In this document: positions 1 to 6,107 of the stretch, in pieces
Numbering within the stretch: the stretch's first letter is position 1
Layout: each line of letters opens with the position of its first letter
From: DASUTB01 sp036374835
GTDB taxonomy: Bacteria > Actinomycetota > Actinomycetes > Jiangellales > Jiangellaceae
Direction of reading: 5' to 3'
NCBI GenBank assembly: GCA_036374835.1
Contig: DASUTB010000073.1
Location: 1 to 14,675, forward strand
DNA: 14,675 nt
Translations under genes and position numbers: made by a program
The notes under the pieces: generated by a model
The model's database searches: none
Told to the model about the DNA's origin: nothing
The model's input: only the letters and a program-made list of their open reading frames with translations

Positions 1-42
1 CGTGAGTGCACGGCGGGCGCGACTCTGCTCGGCCGAGCATCG

Positions 43-66
43 ACAACTATCTATCTCGATAGTTGT
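43..66. promoter_or_regulatory. Palindromic operator candidate upstream of PadR gene
   Basis: A perfect inverted repeat, ACAACTATC-N6-GATAGTTGT, lies about 80 bp before the PadR-type start. PadR regulators commonly bind dyad operators near their own promoter and a neighbouring, often divergent, target gene, so this is the natural operator candidate. The rest of 1-146 holds no complete gene. On the minus strand an ATG at 40 opens a frame that runs off the left edge. A TAGATA box 7 nt before that ATG lies inside the palindrome, so the site could also control a divergent gene mostly outside the window. The palindrome is seen directly; its function is inferred. Confidence 0.55.
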
Positions 67-146
67 TTCCGGGGGAGGCGAGTCCTTGACCGGCCGGTGC
101 GCCTAGGCTGGAGCGCGCATTTGCACGAGCCAGCTGGAGGATCCCG

Positions 147-773
147 GTGAGCCTGAGGTACGCGCTGTTGGCCCTGCTGAACGTCGGTCCGATGACCGGA
201 TACGACCTGTGCAAGGCATTCGAGTCCTCGGTCGGCCACGTCTGGTACGCGCCCGACTCCCAGATCTACCCCGAACTGCGCCGGATGGAGCGGGACGGCA
301 TCGTCACCGGTGAGCCGGTGCCGTGGGGCTCGCGGGGCACCAAGCGTCTCTACCACGTGACCGACGACGGGCTCGAGGCGTTCCGGTCGTGGATGAACGA
401 GACGCTCGAGTACTCGCGCGTCAGGGACCCCGCGCATCTGAAGGCCGCGTACTTCGAGTGGGCCGATCCGGGCTCGGCGCGGGTCCAGCTACGTGAGCAC
501 ATCGCGCACCACTCGGAGCTACTGGAGCATTGGCACGAGCGGATCCGCGAGATCGACGAGCAGAGCAACCCCATGCTCAAGCGCCGCTTGGAACGCACAC
601 CCGATTCGGTCAAGCCGCGCACGATCGCGTTCAAGCGGTTCGCATACGAAGGCCTCATCGGCCGGTCGGAACAGGAGATCGCCTGGGCCGAACGTGGCCT
701 GCGCCTACTGGACGAGCTGGCCGCGGCCGACGCCGAGCCGGAGCCCGGCGCGATACCGATCTCCCGTGAGTAG
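147..773 (+). CDS. PadR-family transcriptional regulator
   Basis: A 208-aa DNA-binding regulator. Residues 1-85 form the PadR winged helix: the helix LLALLNVGPMTGYDL, the recognition region around QIYPELRRMERDGIV (39-53), and the wing ending in KRLYHVTDDG (66-75). Residues about 92-185 are helical and match the C-terminal dimerisation region of the longer PadR subfamily (Vir_act_alpha_C type). The GTG start at 147 is supported by the Shine-Dalgarno CTGGAGG at 134-140 with 6-nt spacing. PadR proteins usually repress transporter or stress genes in response to small phenolic or drug-like ligands; the ligand here cannot be read from sequence. The gene converges on cbs with a 44-bp gap and no clear terminator. 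Control by the palindrome at 43-66 is likely but inferred. Confidence 0.93.
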   Translation: MSLRYALLALLNVGPMTGYDLCKAFESSVGHVWYAPDSQIYPELRRMERDGIVTGEPVPWGSRGTKRLYHVTDDGLEAFRSWMNETLEYSRVRDPAHLKAAYFEWADPGSARVQLREHIAHHSELLEHWHERIREIDEQSNPMLKRRLERTPDSVKPRTIAFKRFAYEGLIGRSEQEIAWAERGLRLLDELAAADAEPEPGAIPISRE

Positions 774-817
774 CGACCGCATCGACCGATTGACCCTCGG
801 GCCGGGCGGTTCGCTGT

Positions 818-2185
818 TCAGACGGCAAGGTGATGGAGCAGATCCGACCGGGTCAGCACGCCTATCGGCTTGCCGCCATCGAGTACCAGCAGAGCATCCG
901 CTGATTCGAGCAGGCCGACGGCGTCCCGGGCAGGCGCCTGAGAACCAATGGTCGGCAACGGTGCGGACATGTGCTGCTCCACCGCGTCGGTCATCTGTGC
1001 CTTGCCGGTGAACAGCGCGTCGAGCAGGTCGCGTTCGACCAGCGACCCGGCAATCTCGGCGGCCATGATCGGTGGTTCGGCACGGACGACGGGCATCTGC
1101 GACACGTTGTACTCCCGAAGAATCTCGACGGCCTCGCGGATCGTCTCGTTCGGATGGGTGTGGACGAGGTCCGGCATCGAGCCTTCCTTCTCATGCAGCA
1201 CCTCACCCACCGTCACTCCATCTGAACCGGTGCTCAAGAACCCGTACGATGCCATCCACTCATCGTTGAAGATCTTGGACAGGTAGCCGCGGCCACCGTC
1301 GGGCAGCAGCACGACCACGACGTCGTCCGGACCGGACCGCGCGGCCACACGGAGCGCGGCGACCACGGCCAGGCCGCACGAGCCGCCCACCAGCAGCCCT
1401 TCTTCCCTGGCCAAGCGGCGGGTCATCTCGAACGAGTCCTTGTCGGAGACGGCTTCGACGGAGTCGCAGATATCCCGGTCGTACGCGTCCGGCCAGAAGT
1501 CCTCACCGACGCCTTCGGTGAGGTACGGACGTCCCGACCCGCCCGAGTACACCGAGCCCTCCGGATCGGCACCGATGATCTGCACCCGACCTCCGGACAC
1601 CTCTTTCAGATACCGGCCGGTGCCGGTGATGGTGCCACCGGTGCCGATACCGGCGACGAAGTGCGTGATCTTACCGTCGGTCTGCTCCCAGAGTTCGGGA
1701 CCGGTCGTCTCGTAATGTGACTGCGGGTTTGCGGGGTTGGAGTACTGGTCCGGCTTCCACGCGCCGTCGATCTCGGTCAGGAGCCGGTCCGACACGTTGT
1801 AGTACGAGTCCGGATGTTCCGGAGGGACGGCCGTCGGGCAGACGACGACCTCGGCGCCGTACGCCTTGAGCACGTCGCGTTTGTCCTTGCTTACCTTGTC
1901 CGGGCAGACGAACACGCAGCGATATCCCTTGCGCTGCGCGACCAGCGCGAGGCCGACACCGGTATTGCCGCTGGTCGGCTCGACGATCGTGCCGCCCTCC
2001 TTGAGCAGGCCGTCCGCCTCGGCCTGCTCCACCATGCGCAGCGCGATGCGGTCCTTGACCGACCCGCCCGGATTGAAGTACTCCACCTTGGCCAGCACCA
2101 TTGCCGGCAGACCGGCCGCGAGCGTACCCAGCTTCACGAGCGGGGTGTTCCCGACCAGATCTACAACGTTGTCGTAGTAGTCCAC
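818..2185 (-). CDS. cbs: Cystathionine beta-synthase (PLP domain plus CBS pair)
   Basis: A 455-aa cytosolic enzyme that condenses serine with homocysteine to cystathionine, the first step of reverse transsulfuration. Residues 1-315 are a fold-type II PLP domain: the PLP lysine is K44 in NPGGSVKDRIA, the substrate loop is TSGNTG (71-76), the phosphate loop is GTGGT (181-185), and the serine of GGSCG (S269) sits at the pyridine nitrogen. Residues about 325-455 are two CBS motifs, as in mycobacterial CBS, and distinguish it from a plain cysteine synthase. There is no N-terminal heme segment. The GTG at 2185 is chosen because the first residues, DYYDNVVDLVGNTPLVKL, align with the family. The ATG five bases upstream is out of frame. 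The start has no Shine-Dalgarno and looks leaderless. An O-phosphoserine or cysteine synthase role is less likely given the CBS domains. Confidence 0.95.
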   Translation of the reverse strand: MDYYDNVVDLVGNTPLVKLGTLAAGLPAMVLAKVEYFNPGGSVKDRIALRMVEQAEADGLLKEGGTIVEPTSGNTGVGLALVAQRKGYRCVFVCPDKVSKDKRDVLKAYGAEVVVCPTAVPPEHPDSYYNVSDRLLTEIDGAWKPDQYSNPANPQSHYETTGPELWEQTDGKITHFVAGIGTGGTITGTGRYLKEVSGGRVQIIGADPEGSVYSGGSGRPYLTEGVGEDFWPDAYDRDICDSVEAVSDKDSFEMTRRLAREEGLLVGGSCGLAVVAALRVAARSGPDDVVVVLLPDGGRGYLSKIFNDEWMASYGFLSTGSDGVTVGEVLHEKEGSMPDLVHTHPNETIREAVEILREYNVSQMPVVRAEPPIMAAEIAGSLVERDLLDALFTGKAQMTDAVEQHMSAPLPTIGSQAPARDAVGLLESADALLVLDGGKPIGVLTRSDLLHHLAV

Positions 2186-2197
2186 AACATGAGACTA
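2186..2197 (-). promoter_or_regulatory. Leaderless promoter -10 box of cbs
   Basis: On the minus strand a TAGTCT hexamer (2197-2192) is followed after 6 nt by the GTG start of cbs. No Shine-Dalgarno is present. This spacing puts the transcription start at or next to the start codon, the usual layout of leaderless actinobacterial mRNAs. A -35 element is not convincing. Confidence 0.5.
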
Positions 2198-2280
2198 CGA
2201 CCGATACACCGGCTCGTGCAGACCGCCTCGACACAAATCACGCGCCCCGCGATGTCGACCACGCAGCATCGTCTTCGTCC

Positions 2281-2292
2281 TACTCTTGAGCC
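2281..2292 (+). promoter_or_regulatory. Leaderless promoter -10 box of SGNH hydrolase
   Basis: A TACTCT hexamer at 2281-2286 sits 6 nt before the ATG at 2293, and no Shine-Dalgarno precedes that ATG. The geometry is the same as at cbs on the opposite strand, so the 107-bp gap between the two starts carries back-to-back leaderless promoters. No good -35 is visible. Confidence 0.45.
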
Positions 2293-3297
2293 ATGGTTTC
2301 GGTCACCACTCCACTCGCCCGGCGGGCCACTCGTGTCGCGCTGTTCGGCGGCGGAGGAGCAGGCGCGCTCGGGGCCGGGCTCTACGGACTCCTCCACCTC
2401 GAGGGAATCATGGCGAGGCGCATGATCGGCGAACTAGAAAACGGCGCGCCCCATGCCGACGGCGTCTACGGCGCGTCATACCTCGGTCCGGCGCTTTCGT
2501 TCGCGGTGATCGGAGACTCGGCCGGCGCCGGGCTCGGCGTGGATCGTCCGGACGAGACCCCTGGCGCCCTGCTGGCCGCAGGACTCTCCGAGATAGCCGA
2601 ACGGCCGGTCCGGCTTCACACCACGGCGTACTCCGGCGCGCAGAGCCAGCACCTCGCCGCCCAGGTGGACGACGCCCTGAGCGGCGAACCCGACGTCGCG
2701 CTGATAATCATCGGCGGCAACGATGTCACGCACCAGGTCCGGCCGTCCACCTCGGTCCGGTACCTCGGTGATGCCGTGCGCCGGCTCCAGGCCAACGGTT
2801 GCCGAGCGGTCGTCGGGACGTGCCCCGATCTCGGCACCATCGATCCCATCCCCCAGCCGCTGCGCTGGATCGCCCGCCGCCTCAGCCGTCAGCTGGCTGC
2901 GGCGCAGCTGATGACGGTGGTCGAGGCGGGCGCCCGGGCGGTGACGCTCGGCTCGATCATCGGACCCGAGTTCTCCGCAGCGCCCCGTGACATGTTCGCC
3001 GTCGATCGGTTCCATCCGTCGGCGGCCGGCTATTCGGCGGTCGCTGCGGCGGTACTCCCGTCGCTCGCGGACGTGCTCGGCCTCTGGACCGACGCGGACA
3101 CCGGCGCCGAGGCGGACGGCGGCGAAGCCGTGTTGCCGGTGGTCGTCGCGGCCGAAAGGGCAGCCGAGATGGCCGGCGTCGAGGTCACCGGAGCGTCCGT
3201 CATCGGACGCGATGGAGGCCCGCGCGGCCGGTTGGCACGGCTGCGCAGACGGACCCGTCAGCGGGACGGCGCGAACGCCGGATCGGTCGGTATCTAG
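2293..3297 (+). CDS. Membrane-anchored SGNH/GDSL-family hydrolase
   Basis: A 334-aa esterase- or lipase-like protein. Residues about 13-36 (ALFGGGGAGALGAGLYGLL) form an uncleaved signal anchor or signal peptide after RRATR, so the enzyme probably faces outside. SGNH blocks follow in order: GDS with nucleophile S76, Gly in TAYSGAQS (about 115), GGND with N143, and DRFHP with D238 and H241. All four family residues are present. The C-terminal ~70 residues are Ala/Gly- and Arg-rich with no recognised domain. The ATG at 2293 is leaderless-looking. The gene is divergent from cbs. From memory, M. tuberculosis has a similar exported GDSL esterase (Rv1075c) next to its cbs (Rv1077), so the pairing may be an old actinobacterial arrangement. 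The natural ester substrate is unknown. Confidence 0.88.
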   Translation: MVSVTTPLARRATRVALFGGGGAGALGAGLYGLLHLEGIMARRMIGELENGAPHADGVYGASYLGPALSFAVIGDSAGAGLGVDRPDETPGALLAAGLSEIAERPVRLHTTAYSGAQSQHLAAQVDDALSGEPDVALIIIGGNDVTHQVRPSTSVRYLGDAVRRLQANGCRAVVGTCPDLGTIDPIPQPLRWIARRLSRQLAAAQLMTVVEAGARAVTLGSIIGPEFSAAPRDMFAVDRFHPSAAGYSAVAAAVLPSLADVLGLWTDADTGAEADGGEAVLPVVVAAERAAEMAGVEVTGASVIGRDGGPRGRLARLRRRTRQRDGANAGSVGI

Positions 3298-3341
3298 CCA
3301 GATTTGATCTACGGGCCAACCCGCGTTCACCGGTGTGATGA

Positions 3342-3363
3342 ACAACTCCTCGCGAGGGGTTGT
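3342..3363. repeat. 22-bp palindrome between SGNH and DUF4287 genes
   Basis: An almost perfect loop-free palindrome with arms ACAAC...GTTGT around CCTCGCGAGG; the only imperfection is one T/G pair. It lies 45 bp after the SGNH stop and about 60 bp before the DUF4287-type start. It could be a hairpin terminator for the upstream gene, although no U-run follows, or an operator for the downstream gene. The outer arms match those of the palindrome at 43-66, but the overall length differs (22 versus 24). Confidence 0.5.
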
Positions 3364-3425
3364 GCCGGGGCTGGAGTTGAGGCACGCTCAATATACGGAG
3401 CATTCTCGTTCGATCGGAGGCCGCC

Positions 3426-3656
3426 ATGAGCCTTAACCATTCCGAGGAGACCCACCGCAACCTCGTTGCCCGGATCCCAACAGCTACCGGACGAGATCTT
3501 CGAGAATGGTTCAAGGCCCTGGAAGCCGGCCCGGCATTCCTCCGCTTCGAAGACCGGGTGAAGTGGCTCCGCTCGGAGCACGGCCTGGCACACGGCCACG
3601 CCACGGCGATCGTGCACGAGCACGATTTGCAGCGCGCCGCCCGCGCCTTCTCCTGA
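3426..3656 (+). CDS. DUF4287-like small protein
   Basis: A 76-aa soluble protein with no signal peptide or membrane segment. The stretch KWLRSEHGLAHGHATAIV (46-63) is the hallmark of the DUF4287 family, preceded by the usual amphipathic TGRDLREWFKAL helix. The molecular function of this family is not established. The ATG at 3426 is well supported by GGAGG at 3416-3420 with 5-nt spacing. A TATACG hexamer at about 3395 could be part of its promoter but no good -35 pairs with it. It stands as a single gene, convergent with thiE across 64 bp. Its start context differs from the leaderless neighbours. Confidence 0.85.
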   Translation: MSLNHSEETHRNLVARIPTATGRDLREWFKALEAGPAFLRFEDRVKWLRSEHGLAHGHATAIVHEHDLQRAARAFS

Positions 3657-3720
3657 TTCCGTGATCATGTAGGCGATTCACCCAATTACGGCCAGTCCGG
3701 CTTCGTGATCATCGACATGA

Positions 3721-4374
3721 TCAGGATGATTGCAGGCGCCGCTTGAACTCGGCCGCGGCGGCGCCCGGATCGTCCGCCTCGGTGATGGCTCTGACCACGA
3801 CGACCCTCGTCGCGCCCGCCTCCTGCACCTGGTCGAGGTTCGACAGGTCGATTCCACCGATCGCGAACCACGGCCGCTCGATAGTCCGGCTCGCGGCGTA
3901 CCGCAGCAGCTCCAGCCCGGGCGCCGGCCGTCCCGGCTTGGTCGGTGTCGGCCATGTCGGCCCGACGCAGAAGTACGAGACACCGGCGTCCGCAGCGGCG
4001 ACGTCCACCTGCTCGCGATCGTGCGTTGATCGGCCGACGAGCATGTCATCGCCGACGATCGACCGCGCGTCCGCAACCGATAGATCGTCCTGCCCGACAT
4101 GCAGGACGTCGGTGCCCGCCACCTTCGCGATGTCTGCGCGGTCGTTGGCCGCCACCAGCGCGCCGTGCCGGGATGCCGCGTCGGCGAAGATCTCGAGGTA
4201 GGCGAGTTCCTGCTTGGCCTCCAGACCCTTGTGCCGCAGCTGGACGATGTCGACTCCGCCACCGAGCGCCGCGTCCAGGAACTCCTCGAGATCGTCACGG
4301 TCCTCGCGAGCGTCGGTACACAGGTAGACGTGCGCGGCCGCGAGCCGCTCAGCAGCAGTGACGTCCGTCCGCAC
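3721..4374 (-). CDS. thiE: Thiamine-phosphate synthase ThiE
   Basis: A 217-aa TIM-barrel enzyme that joins HMP-pyrophosphate to thiazole phosphate, giving thiamine phosphate. Family motifs from the proposed start: IVQLRHKG (44-51, pyrimidine and pyrophosphate binding), NDR (78-80), HVGQDDL (92-98), GRSTH (114-118), the GPTWPTPTK loop (138-146), AIGGI (171-175) and the terminal phosphate strand near VVVVRAI (191-197). The frame stays open upstream to an ATG at 4533, but that extension runs through the inverted-repeat element and is Arg-rich without homology. GTG at 4374, 16 residues before HVYLCTD, gives the normal ThiE length and fits a leaderless start. It is divergent from the thiO operon and has its own promoter, so it appears not to be under the TPP riboswitch. 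Confidence 0.94.
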   Translation of the reverse strand: MRTDVTAAERLAAAHVYLCTDAREDRDDLEEFLDAALGGGVDIVQLRHKGLEAKQELAYLEIFADAASRHGALVAANDRADIAKVAGTDVLHVGQDDLSVADARSIVGDDMLVGRSTHDREQVDVAAADAGVSYFCVGPTWPTPTKPGRPAPGLELLRYAASRTIERPWFAIGGIDLSNLDQVQEAGATRVVVVRAITEADDPGAAAAEFKRRLQSS

Positions 4375-4387
4375 GCCGCCCAGACTA
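4375..4387 (-). promoter_or_regulatory. Leaderless promoter -10 box of thiE
   Basis: TAGTCT on the minus strand (4387-4382) is followed after 7 nt by the GTG start at 4374, with no Shine-Dalgarno. The hexamer is identical to the one before cbs. The -35 region would fall close to or inside the end of the inverted-repeat element at 4400-4601, so that element may have replaced part of the original promoter. Confidence 0.5.
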
Positions 4388-4399
4388 GCCCCTACCCTG

Positions 4400-4601
4400 G
4401 AATGACCACGTAAACGCCGCTTCAGCATGCCTAGCGACTCGTCGACGGGTCGCCATGCGTTACATCGTGCGCTGCCGCCGAAGCTGCCGACACGAGGGCG
4501 CCTTCGTCGGCCACCAGCGGAGCGAGTGTGCATGAAAGTAACGGTTAGCGACTCGTCGATGGGTCGCTAGGCATGCTGAAGCGGCGTTTACGTGATCATT
4601 C
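4400..4601. repeat. Long-inverted-repeat (MITE-like) hairpin element
   Basis: Two arms of about 64 bp, 4400-4463 and 4538-4601, are inverted copies of each other. The outer ~38 bases differ at one position, and roughly 7-8 mismatches lie mostly toward the inner end. Each arm contains its own near-palindrome of 20 bp centred on TCGA and bounded by GCGAC...GTCGC. The ~74-bp centre shows further weak self-complementarity (GCCGAAG with CTTCG/GGC), so one strand could fold into a single long hairpin. No transposase and no clear target-site duplication are visible (flanks CCCTG and TTGGG differ). Size and long terminal repeats resemble a MITE or a REP-like element; a structured RNA is the alternative. 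It fills most of the gap between thiE and the riboswitch. Confidence 0.7.
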
Positions 4602-4639
4602 TTGGGGGGTGGGGAGGCGGGTTGGTTGACGGGCGTGAT

Positions 4640-4645
4640 TATGCT
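4640..4645 (+). promoter_or_regulatory. Probable -10 box of the thiO operon
   Basis: TATGCT at 4640-4645 would place transcription start near 4652, just before the first riboswitch bases. A TTGACG at 4626-4631 is only 8 nt upstream, too close to be its -35, so the pairing is uncertain. Confidence 0.35.
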
Positions 4646-4654
4646 GGGTGGGGT

Positions 4655-4745
4655 AAGCACACGGGAGCCCACGTGATGGGCTGAGAGGGCGGTGTTCGCC
4701 GCCGACCGTCAGACCTGATCCGGATCATGCCGGCGAAGGGAGAGT
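4655..4745 (+). promoter_or_regulatory. TPP riboswitch (THI element)
   Basis: The conserved THI-box pieces appear in order: GGGAGCCC near 4664, CTGAGAGGG at 4681, an extended GC-rich P3 hairpin (GGCGG...CCGCC), then ACCTGATCCGG at 4713 and GATCATGCCGGCGAAGGGA ending at 4741. The aptamer binds thiamine pyrophosphate and turns off thiamine genes when it is abundant. The last conserved bases, GAAGGGAGAG, are also the Shine-Dalgarno of thiO (ATG at 4752). There is no separate terminator hairpin or long expression platform between aptamer and start. Control is therefore most simply translational, by direct occlusion of the ribosome site; this mechanism is inferred from the overlap. Confidence 0.95.
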
Positions 4746-4751
4746 CGCGCA

Positions 4752-5909
4752 ATGCAAAGCAATCATCATGACGTGGTCGTCGTCGGCGCCGGAGTCATCG
4801 GCCTCGCCATCGCGTGGCGGCTCGCCGCCCGCGGCATGAGCGTCACGCTGACCGATCCGGCCCCCGCGTCCGGCGCCACCGGAGTCGCGGCCGGCATGCT
4901 CGCACCGGTCAACGAGGCGCGCCACGGCGAGGAGCCGCTGCTCAAGCTGAGCCTGCACGCCGCGCAGCAGTACCGCGAGTTCGCCGCTGAGGTATCCGAC
5001 GCCGCCGGCCGGTCCGTGGGTTACCGCGAAACGGCGACGCTCGCCGTCGCGCTCGACGCCGGCGACGCGGCCGCACTGGACGACCTGTACACCTTCCAGA
5101 AGAGCATCGGGCTCGAAGTCGAGAAGGTGCCGCGCCGCGAGTGTCGCAAGCTCGAACCGCTGCTCGCGCCATCGATTCATGCCGGCGTACTCACCGGCGA
5201 TCGGCAGGTCGACCCGCGACGCCTGGCCAGCGCCCTGCTGACCGCAGCCGAGCATAGCGGCGCCCGAATCCTGCGTGATCGGGTCACCGCCGTGTTGGTT
5301 CAGGACGGCGCGGCGGCCGGCGTCCGGCTCGACGACGGCAACACGATCGCCGCACAGCACGTCGTGCTCGCCGCGGGTACCCAAACCGGTCGCATCGACG
5401 GGATCCCGGACGACATCCGGCAGCTCGTGCGCCCGGTCAAAGGACAAGTCGTACGGCTGCACGTCCCCACCTCCTACCGGCCATTCCTGAACCATGTCGT
5501 GCGCGGGACGGTGCGCGGCCGGCCGGTGTATCTCGTCCCGCGCGAGGACGGCGAGCTCGTCATCGGCGCCACGCAGGAAGAACGTGGCGACGATCAGGTC
5601 ACCGCCGGCGGGGTCTATGAGTTACTGCGCGACGCGCACGACCTCGTGCCGGGCATCACCGAGCTGCCGCTGGCCGAAACCGCCGCCGCGCTGCGCCCCG
5701 CCTCCCCCGACAACGCGCCCGTCATCGGGCCGACCGAGCTGCCCGGCCTCGTGGTGGCGACCGGTCATTTCCGCAACGGCATCCTGCTCGCGCCGGTCAC
5801 CGCGGACGCGGTCGCCGCACTGCTCGGGGACGGCGCCCTGCCCGGCATCGTCACGGACTTCTCCCCGCAACGCTTCAGCACCACATCGCTGGAAGGTGCC
5901 CACACATGA
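4752..5909 (+). CDS. thiO: Glycine oxidase ThiO
   Basis: A 385-aa FAD flavoenzyme of the DAO/GlyOx family that oxidises glycine to iminoglycine (dehydroglycine) for the thiazole ring. The dinucleotide-binding motif is VVVVGAGVIGLAIAWRLAARG (8-28), with the acid at the end of strand 2 in TLTD (D35). The loop GATGVAAGMLAP matches the ThiO signature. Near the C terminus, GHFRNGILLAP (338-348) carries R341, which lines up with the substrate carboxylate-binding arginine of this family. Translation starts at ATG 4752 behind a Shine-Dalgarno that is part of the riboswitch. The stop overlaps the thiS start (ATGA). It contains a TTA leucine codon at 5622-5624, the only in-frame TTA I found by eye in the window's genes. 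Confidence 0.95.
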   Translation: MQSNHHDVVVVGAGVIGLAIAWRLAARGMSVTLTDPAPASGATGVAAGMLAPVNEARHGEEPLLKLSLHAAQQYREFAAEVSDAAGRSVGYRETATLAVALDAGDAAALDDLYTFQKSIGLEVEKVPRRECRKLEPLLAPSIHAGVLTGDRQVDPRRLASALLTAAEHSGARILRDRVTAVLVQDGAAAGVRLDDGNTIAAQHVVLAAGTQTGRIDGIPDDIRQLVRPVKGQVVRLHVPTSYRPFLNHVVRGTVRGRPVYLVPREDGELVIGATQEERGDDQVTAGGVYELLRDAHDLVPGITELPLAETAAALRPASPDNAPVIGPTELPGLVVATGHFRNGILLAPVTADAVAALLGDGALPGIVTDFSPQRFSTTSLEGAHT

Positions 5910-6106
5910 ACATCACCGTCAACGGCACGCCGACCGACTGGGCCGCGGACGCGAAGCTCGCCGACGTCGTCGCCAGCGTGACCGGCTCGACCACCGGTGT
6001 CGCGGTCGCGGTCAACGACGACGTCGTACCCAGGGGCGCCTGGCCGACGACCGCGCTGCGCCCGGGCGATCGCGTCGAAGTCCTGACCGCCGTGCAGGGA
6101 GGCTGA
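5906..6106 (+). CDS. thiS: Sulfur carrier protein ThiS
   Basis: A 66-aa ubiquitin-like protein (MNITVNGT..., beta-grasp pattern) ending in the essential di-glycine, VQGG. The C-terminal glycine is adenylated and converted to a thiocarboxylate that gives sulfur to the thiazole made by ThiG. The adenylating partner (ThiF or MoeB type) is not in this window. The start overlaps the thiO stop by 4 bp, implying translational coupling. The two terminal glycine codons, GGA GGC, lie inside the AGGGAGG that serves as Shine-Dalgarno for thiG. Confidence 0.95.
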   Translation: MNITVNGTPTDWAADAKLADVVASVTGSTTGVAVAVNDDVVPRGAWPTTALRPGDRVEVLTAVQGG

Positions 6107-6107
6107 C

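Noticed and set aside
2476..3345. 289-aa minus-strand open frame opposite the SGNH gene
   Set aside because: The plus-strand frame contains the complete SGNH catalytic set; the minus frame is compositional shadow.
3660..3724. CRISPR-like or transposon repeats downstream of thiE
   Set aside because: There are only two 9-bp copies, with no regular spacing or longer repeat.
4375..4533. N-terminal extension of ThiE to an ATG at 4533
   Set aside because: The extra 53 residues are Arg/Gly-rich, cross the inverted-repeat element and the leaderless -10 box, and would exceed normal ThiE length.
4460..4672. 70-aa minus-strand frame over the hairpin element and riboswitch edge
   Set aside because: It has no recognisable motif or ribosome site, and it overlaps the repeat and the thiO operon promoter region.
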